A stretch of DNA of 14,122 bases from Spirogloea muscicola (Eukaryota; Streptophyta; Zygnematophyceae; Spirogloeales; Spirogloeaceae). The stretch is from NCBI GenBank assembly GCA_009602725.1, contig WELB01000036.1, forward strand, positions 607,970 to 622,091, in the 5' to 3' direction. Below the pieces are notes generated by a model. That model saw only the letters and a program-made list of their open reading frames with translations. It was not told the origin of the DNA and ran no database searches. Positions within the stretch are counted from its first letter, which is position 1, and the number at the start of each line of letters is the position of its first letter. Made by a program: the position numbers and the translations under genes. Below are positions 7,685 to 14,122 of the stretch, one piece after another.

Positions 7685-10600
7685 ATGAGGAAGCGCGACT
7701 TGGCAATACTTCTGCTGGCCGTCTTTGCCGTCTTCTTCTCGCTACAGGTGCATGATTAATACGTCAATTGATGTTAGATTGACACAGCAATTTGCAATCA
7801 GTAAAATCAAATGCAGGGACAGATGCAGTAGGAGGGTCCTCCACATTTGAAGCGTTGCTTCGTCAAGTCAATCAAAAGGGCTGTGGTAATGACAGCACGA
7901 GGGGACCTTCTCCTTCCGGGAGGCCTGGTACCACCCCAACGATGGGGCAACCCCAATCACACATTCCGAGCGTCTACCGGCGCCCATCGTGGCCGATCTC
8001 AACGGCGATGGACGCAGCGAGGTTCTGATAGCCACTCATGCAGCAACAATAGAGGTCAGCAGCACTCAAAATTTTCAGTGCGAAGCTTGTACACCCTGAT
8101 GCTTCATACCTTTTGTGAGATGTCCAGAACCCTAATATTGAAAGAGAGAGGCTTGCATCCTGTGCATTCCTCTGTGACAGGGACGCTGTAAATTACCGGT
8201 GGCTTGCAGATATGCCAACTTGCTCTTCATCAGTGCCTCTGACCTTTCATTAGCTACTTCGAAGCCAATTGATTGTGTCTGACCATTACTGTTGTCCACA
8301 AGCAGGTCATAGAACCCCAGCCGTCCTTCCGTGACGAGTCATTCAGAGACGCTCGCCTTCTCGGGGAAGTGTCTCTTCTTCCCGACAAGGTTCGGGTAGC
8401 CGCCGGAAGACGGCCAGTGGCAATGGCCACTGGCTTCTTGGAGCCCTACCTTCGCGGCATGAAGACCAGGAGGAAGCAGATCCTGGTTGTCGTCACAGCA
8501 GGCTGGTCTATACTGTGCTTTGACCACAATCTGAAGCTGCTCTGGGAGAACAGTGTCCAGGTGAGGACAAGAATATTCTTCATCAGCTGCAGGACCTCTT
8601 CGTTTGAAGCTCCATGCATATAGACTCTCAAGCGTGCTGGCTAGTCACCGGCCAGCCTGGATGAAATGCCTGAAAGGACCTCTGAGCTTGTAGCACAACA
8701 TAGAGAGATCATCTTTCTAGGTGTCATTTGAGCGCAGAATTTAAGTTCACCTCGCATGCTCCCTTGACAGAGGGCAGAATACTGGTCTAGAATCAACGAC
8801 TGATTCACAGCAGCCCGTGTACTTCAGGATGACTTTCCACATGGGGCTCACCACAAGGAAGTCTCTATTCTGATATCGAATTACTCTATGCGCCATGGTG
8901 ATGTTGGGTCTGTCATTGTTGGAGGAAGCATGGAGGTGCAGCCTCAGGTACAGTATAGAGCCTGCACGCACTTGGAGTTGGAGTCTAATTTAAAATCATC
9001 TTACATATGCAGCTTCTTTGTCCTGTAAGCATTTTCCACGGTACTTCTTACTAGCAGTCTGGTCCTTCATATTCGTAGCTTCAAATTGATGATGCCGCAC
9101 CTGACAGAGCAACCTCTTGCAATTTGGAACTGCCTCACCTTCTGCCCCGTGAAGCAGGCTTTACTGGACCCATTTGAAGAAGAGGAAGCAATGGAAGCAG
9201 ACCTGGAAAAACATCGTCATACTGCTTCCAAAACCGAGGTAACAAGGCCTTGGGAAAACATTTCTTCATGGCTAGGACGATGCTGCCTGAAGGTGCTCGC
9301 ACTGTTGACCAGCCTGTCTTCCCTGCTTTACTTGCAGGATTTGGAAGATGTCAGCAAACGAGGTGGAGGAGGGAAGGAGCGTCACTTTTCCTACTACACA
9401 TATGCTGGCAAGTCAGGGCTTCTGCGTTGGAAGCATGAAAGCCAGGTCTGTCTTTCAATACCCTGAACTTCATTGCAATAGAGTGCCGCTTACTGCTGAC
9501 AATGTAGGCTTCAAGACAAAGGTGCGTCGAGGCATGTGTACGTCTGTGCAAATATGCCCAGCTCCCACAGGGATGCCCAAGCGTGGCAGATTTCTGCTTC
9601 AGTGGTCGCGCATGTGATGGTACAAGGTACTGCAGGCTCATGCTTACTTTTGCCAGTTCTCTTCTCATCCAGGACTTCCACAGGGACGTGACAGCCTTGA
9701 GTGAACAACTGCTGCCACAACATAACTACAAGCTAGACGCTGCTGCTCTCAACAATCGCCACTATGGCGAGGTAAGAGATACTTTACAAGCTTCTCATTT
9801 GCGTGCTTTTGATAGGAGAATGCACTTTTCATCAATTTGACGTGCATAAATCACAGGAATCTGTCAAAATGTTGGAAGCTGTGGGGCTTACCTGTGACCA
9901 ATTTGTTCTGATGGAGGGGCAGTGAGATGCATTAACAAATGTGCAGACGCATCGAGTGTTGATGTATCACAAAGCAGAGATGGAAGATGATTCAGGTCAT
10001 CAAGGTCAATCTTGCTGCTGGTACCTGAACTCTGGCAACGAGTGTTGCCTTGCACAGGTTGCATGTCGTGATTACCGAGAATCTGTACTGGGAGCTTTGC
10101 CCCACCGTTGGGTCAGTTGCTGTCACTTCCGTCGCCTTCTTCACACACTGAGGCATGAGTTGTGACTGACGCATGAGAACTCTGTATTGGTCGTCATCCC
10201 ACTTTCCTGAGCACCTTTCTCTTGCAAGAACGGGCCTAAGCACTAGCATCAGATAGATAATCCTGAACATCTTGATACCACTCGCGTACTGCTACTATGT
10301 ATATGCACTAATTAGCGCATAGGAACTTACGCATCAGTTTTTAATATGAGTGACCTCTTTAGCTTTTAACAGAAAGGCTTGTTCTATATTCCATATGACA
10401 CCTGCTGCTAACACCCTCTCTTGACAGGAGAGGCGAGGGGACACTAGATTCGAGCTGGCCCACTTCCACAAGCACCGCCGGAGGCACCACAAGCTCCAAG
10501 GAAAACAGCACCCACATGGGAAGCTGGTGCCTGGCAAGGATGCAAATAACAAGGTCGCCCATGCCTTAGGGAAGGCCTTGGACCTTGCCATGAAATCATC

Positions 10601-12737
10601 CAAGGTCAGGCGGAAGTGTCATTACCAGGAGCACATGCTGGTGGATCTTGTGGAGATCGGTGACCAATTTCGACTATGGAGCACTTGCTTTGATCTAATG
10701 TTTTGTGCGTTCCTGATTTGCCAGGTGATCGACGGGTTCAGCCATGGTGGGAACTACTCGTGGTGGGCTCCCAACGCCATCGTTGCTCACCTAGAGGAGG
10801 GCATCGAAGCTGTGCACTTGTACTCTGGTCGCACCATCTGCAAGGTGATGTTCTGCTGACATCTTATAGATACCTCCAGCACATTGCAGTGTGTGACATT
10901 GCTGCTTTGCCAACATTAAGAAGTGGATTCCAACCCATTGCAAGTACGTACTGTGATGATTGTTTGTTTCATATGCTCATATGCTTTGTATTTGTGTAAA
11001 GCTAGTACAATGTCGAAGCTTACTTTTGCACAAGAGAGCAAGACAACTGAGGTAGCTGACGCTGGCGTAATACTGCGCAATAACAGCTCCATCTCACAGC
11101 AGGGGGTCTACATGCCGATGTGAACGGTGACGGAGTCCTTGATCATATTCAGGTGTGCAAGCTAAGGTCAAGCCTAGGAAGGTTCTGATTGTGCGCGTCA
11201 ATTGTGGCGCCTGTTAACTCAATCCTGCAGTGCTTAATTCAGCAGCTGAAAAGCATCACATAAAAGACAAAGATCATGATCAAACCTAATACCGCCTTCA
11301 GACCCCTTTCCACCAGGCTTCAGGAGCCAATGGAGCGGACCAGCTGTACTTTGCTGAGTCAGGAGAAGCCAGGCCCTGCTGGGCTGTCGCAACATCAGGA
11401 GTTCCAGTGCGGGAACAGCTCTTCAATGGCTCCATCTGTCGCCATCAGCAGCACACGCTGCAAGCTGAATTCGCTTCGCGAGCCTTTGGGTGGGTTTGTG
11501 CTTGTGACTGACAGTGTGCATGCCCAACCTGATAGTTTGTGTCATGACTGAATGAGGCACAGATATCTGTTTGTCTTCATCTCTTGATGGCGTTTCTGTG
11601 GGGCTTGTTTCCTCATCGAGCTGCAAGGTGGATATTTAGCAGCTTTGCTCCTTGAGATGGGCATCAAGTGAACAATTCGCACACAATGTCTTGTCGTGCA
11701 CGGTGCTAGCAGGAGTGCAGGAGAGAGTCAGGGGCCCATTGAGGTCGCAACTCCTGTTCTGCTCCCTCGCAAGGACCGTCATCGTCACAGGAGGGGCAGC
11801 CATGGGGACGTGATCTTCCTCACAAGTCTGGGAGAGGTAGTGAGCAAGTCAAGTTGAGTCTGATCTCATTACTGCAAAGTATTGCTGTACCACTCTCTTT
11901 TAATGATGACCCAAATTTGTGAAGTCCAGTGCAATGATTGGCATTGTCTTGGCTGTGACAGGTGACAGCATACACAGCTGGGGCTTTGCATCCAAAGGAC
12001 AGCTCGCATCATGGGCGAATGCGATGGCAGGTCCGTACAGGTGCCGGCTGGGGTACCCACGTCCCACTGCCATCTGGGATGCCAAGTCATGAGGTAATAG
12101 TCCTTGGCACCTAGCACTGTGGTCACTGAAGTGTGCAAGAGTAGGCAATGACTACTGCGACTCTTTCACAACATTAGCAACGAAGATACATTAAGCGCTG
12201 CATGTTTGTTTATGTGCTCGACTTCTGATGACCAGCACTGCCTTTGCTTCATCCAGGTGGTGCCCACCCTGGCTGCCATGCCCTTGCGGGCTGCCGGCCC
12301 GCCGGAGGTGATCTTGGCGGCTGGAGATGCAGAAGCAGTTATCCTCTCGGCAGGTATTGAGATCTCAGAATTTACACTGCTTAGTCAGCTGCTATTAGCT
12401 CCTTTGGTAGGAACCAATTGAGCAGCCGTTGTGCCTACTGGGTACTTACTAACTGTAAGATCATTTATATGCAGGTGGCAGACGGGAAGCTGGCATCTAC
12501 CTCCCAGTTGGGCCTACTGAACCCGTCATCATAGCTGACTTCAACAACGACCGGCTGAACGACCTCATCATTGTCACGCCAGCTGGTATCTATGGCTACG
12601 TTCAGCGGCGCCAGCCGGGAGCATTGCTCTTAAGTGCACTCTTGGGGTGCCTCATTGTGGTGATGGCGGCAATCTTTGTCACCCAGCACCTTGGGCAAGG
12701 CAGCAGTAAGCCCCAAAGAGGCAGGAGCACTGACTAG
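7685..12737 (+). CDS. NERD1: NERD1-like FG-GAP repeat membrane protein, complete, 16 exons, 696 aa
   Basis: Exons: 7685-7747, 7896-8054, 8306-8560, 8828-8947, 9158-9238, 9338-9445, 9673-9771, 10058-10111, 10428-10604, 10725-10844, 11087-11152, 11317-11489, 11713-11836, 11962-12093, 12257-12353, 12475-12737. All borders are GT-AG and phases agree; the 2091 nt match the length of the Arabidopsis protein (about 700 aa). The start MRKRDLAILLLAVFAVFFSL is the conserved signal/anchor. FG-GAP-type Ca2+ loops are DLNGDGRSE (55-63), DVNGDGVLD (422-430) and DFNNDRLND (631-639). Sequons NYS 177, NYS 382 and NGS 471 fit a lumenal domain. A C-terminal transmembrane segment (about 659-678) precedes a short basic tail. 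In Arabidopsis, NERD1 is reported as a Golgi protein linked to the exocyst, wall deposition and root and pollen growth; a secretory role here is inferred. Confidence 0.93.
12447..12453 (+). other. TACTAAC-type branch point in the last NERD1 intron
   Basis: A perfect TACTAAC heptamer lies 22 nt before the acceptor at 12474, a normal branch-to-acceptor distance. It supports the exon 16 border. Confidence 0.6.
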
Positions 12738-13206
12738 ACTGATTACAGTACTTATTGCTTTGAGGGTACTCAGAGAAGAGCTCATATTTGTTAAACTACT
12801 GGAGTTACTTGCTTCTGTTCCACCTTAAATTGAGATTAATCCGCCTCAGAAACTTAACCTGCTGAGGAAGAGCACCTGCTTCTTGACATCTGCGTTCTTG
12901 AAAAATGTCAGTGCTGTCCTGCAATTCAGAAAGCAACTACAAGACGTATTGGTGGCCTGCACCAACAGACCGAGGTCTCAAACTTACGCCATAATGACAC
13001 CGCCAATGTCCGTGTGCAATTTATGAGTGGGGGGAGACAATGTGAAGGAATCCTTGTGGTCTTATCATCTCTCTGATCAGACCACACATCACCAGATTAG
13101 ACACACTCGACCAACCAAACTAGAGCCGAGTGAGCACCAGCTTTAGCATGACTAGAGCTTAGACTCGCCCGAGTATGATGCAGACTAAAGGCCTCCTTGA
13201 CACACA
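12738..13206. other. Convergent intergenic region between NERD1 and SRP9
   Basis: The two genes end tail to tail here. No coding segment is recognised. TTACA at 12745-12749 reads TGTAA on the minus strand, but it is about 460 nt after the SRP9 stop and so uncertain as its poly(A) signal. I see no clear signal for NERD1. Confidence 0.5.
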
Positions 13207-13855
13207 TCATTGTCGCCTTCGGCCTTTCTTGCCCACATTGGGTTGTGGTTGCAACTCCTTGACTACTTCCTCCTCAACAACAGCTGCCAAGACAGTAAAC
13301 GGAACGTGTCACTTCAAGTGCCGGTTAGTTGTCTAGATCTACTTGTGCTTGAATTGTTGTTAGATGGACTCCATATCTACCAGGAAGGAGCTCACCTTCA
13401 AGGCCTCGCGCCATGAGAGCGAAGAAGAGGTTGTTCAATTTCTCCATCTTCCTGGCGTCTTGGGCCTGATCAGTCTTGTACTTCAAGCACTGCTATGTTG
13501 CAAGGCGAAGGCCAAACCACAGCGGCAAGGCGTGCCAGAGCTTCAGGCAGTGAGCACGCACATCAAAACGAGCAGATGACACTGATCCGTCGAGCAGTCG
13601 CATTCTGCACTGACTTCCGTGAGATGCAGAGAGCTCTACGGCACAAGCTCTGTAATCAGGGAGTAACATAAGGCGACGCAGAAGAGGCACTCGGCAAGCC
13701 ACGGACATGACGCAGGCAAGCTTGTAGCTGGCCTAGCCCTGTGAATGCCAGCCGCGGGGTGCTGCAGCCCAGCCCACGTGCCTCACCACGTTGTCGTCGG
13801 TGACCTTGAGGACGAGCTGGCCCTGGCAGTGCCGATACTTCATGACGTACCGCGT
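13207..13855 (-). CDS. SRP9: Signal recognition particle 9 kDa protein, last three exons (5' partial)
   Basis: SRP9 pairs with SRP14 on the Alu domain of SRP RNA and helps arrest elongation while the nascent chain is targeted to the ER. Exons on the minus strand: 13855..13787 (TRYVMKYRHCQGQLVLKV then TDDNV), 13489..13396 (CLKYKTDQAQDARKMEKLNN then LFFALMARGLE), and 13283..13207 (ending NVGKKGRRRQ and TGA). Phases 0 and 1 agree, and introns are 297 and 112 nt. The TRYVMKYRH, VTD and YKTDQAQD..K.EKLN motifs and the lysine/arginine-rich tail are diagnostic. The first coding exon, which should carry the WDEF...ADPL helix, is not found between 13856 and 14122 and should lie to the right of the window. 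An acceptor GCGCAG ends at 13856, with a CTAAC branch site at 13886-13882. Confidence 0.92.
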
Positions 13856-13976
13856 CTGCGCGTCCACAGGGCGACACGACAGTTAGCCACAGGGCCCAAG
13901 TGGGTCCGCCGCGGCCGCCACAACGACTGCCGAGCGAGGAGGAGGAGCCGGCACGGCTGCCGCTCGGAGCGGAGCT

Positions 13977-14010
<34 letters not shown>

Positions 14011-14122
14011 ATGGCAGCACAGAGCCGAGAGCCCCGGGGCGGGCTGAGGATGACGAGAGCCCACCAGGAATTTGCGGGCCACCGCGTCCGCCGGAGGCGC
14101 CGCCGCGAGCGCCAGCGCCAGC
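13856..14122 (-). other. SRP9 intron or 5' sequence, GC-rich
   Basis: Upstream of the first visible SRP9 exon. An in-frame TAA stands 33 nt before the exon start, so the exon cannot simply be extended. Open frames here code only Ala/Pro/Ser-rich repeats and are not supported as protein. Confidence 0.5.
13978..14004. repeat. (GGC)9 microsatellite
   Basis: Nine perfect GGC units (GCC on the SRP9-sense strand). It is the third such tract in the window; all lie near the 5' portion of a gene. Confidence 0.95.

Noticed and set aside
10953-11050. Box C/D snoRNA-like pair (GTGATGA and CTGA) in NERD1 intron 10
   Set aside because: No terminal stem between the flanks and no internal C'/D' boxes could be found; the short boxes occur by chance.
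13905-13916. A short ADPL reading upstream of SRP9 that resembles the end of its first exon
   Set aside because: The preceding residues are poly-Ala/Val rather than the expected WDEF helix, and there is no GT donor at the right place.
13656-14082. Minus-strand Pro- and Ala-rich frames upstream of SRP9
   Set aside because: They are frames of the (GCC)9 tract and overlap the SRP9 exon in the wrong frame.

Overview
This window is nuclear DNA of a member of the green lineage, most likely a chlorophyte (green algal) genome. The evidence is spliceosomal introns with GT-AG borders and TGCAG-type acceptors, GC-rich 5' ends with (GCC)n/(GGC)n tracts, telomere-like TTTAGGG fragments, and gene families typical of plants and algae (a NERD1 homologue, a plastid-type NifU-domain protein, a plant-type dual-specificity phosphatase). 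It is not bacterial, and most long open frames are shadows of repeats or introns. All exon models were built by eye from splice sites, codon phase and protein-family memory; no search was run.

Layout. (1) 141-1692, minus: the first two exons of an FCF2-type pre-rRNA processing factor; the conserved C-terminal domain lies to the left of the window. (2) 1693-2169: a GC-rich divergent promoter region with a 50-codon upstream ORF. (3) 2170-3450, plus: a four-exon, 172-aa, probably plastid-targeted NifU-like protein whose CXXC motif is missing. (4) 3451-5561: no firm gene; faint coding traces near 4055-4887 weakly resemble the plant PDDEXK_6 (DUF506) family. (5) About 5562-6623, plus: a two-exon membrane-anchored dual-specificity phosphatase with a broken or unresolved start. 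(6) 6624-7684: intergenic and 5' UTR sequence with a GGC tract and an undetermined base. (7) 7685-12737, plus: a complete 16-exon gene for a NERD1-type FG-GAP membrane protein of 696 aa. (8) 12738-13206: convergent intergenic. (9) 13207-13855, minus: the last three exons of SRP9; the first coding exon is beyond the right edge.

The genes are housekeeping genes acting in different places (nucleolus, plastid, Golgi/secretory pathway, signal recognition particle) and do not form an operon-like system. No undescribed multi-gene system is evident. The most interesting points are a tandem duplication of a 5' splice site that would allow an in-frame 8-residue insertion in the NifU-like protein, its missing cluster-ligand cysteines, two stop-free introns of 3n length and a run of eleven 3n exons in NERD1, a phosphatase P-loop with Gly after the catalytic Arg, and two single N positions in GC triplet repeats, one of which shifts the FCF2 reading frame.
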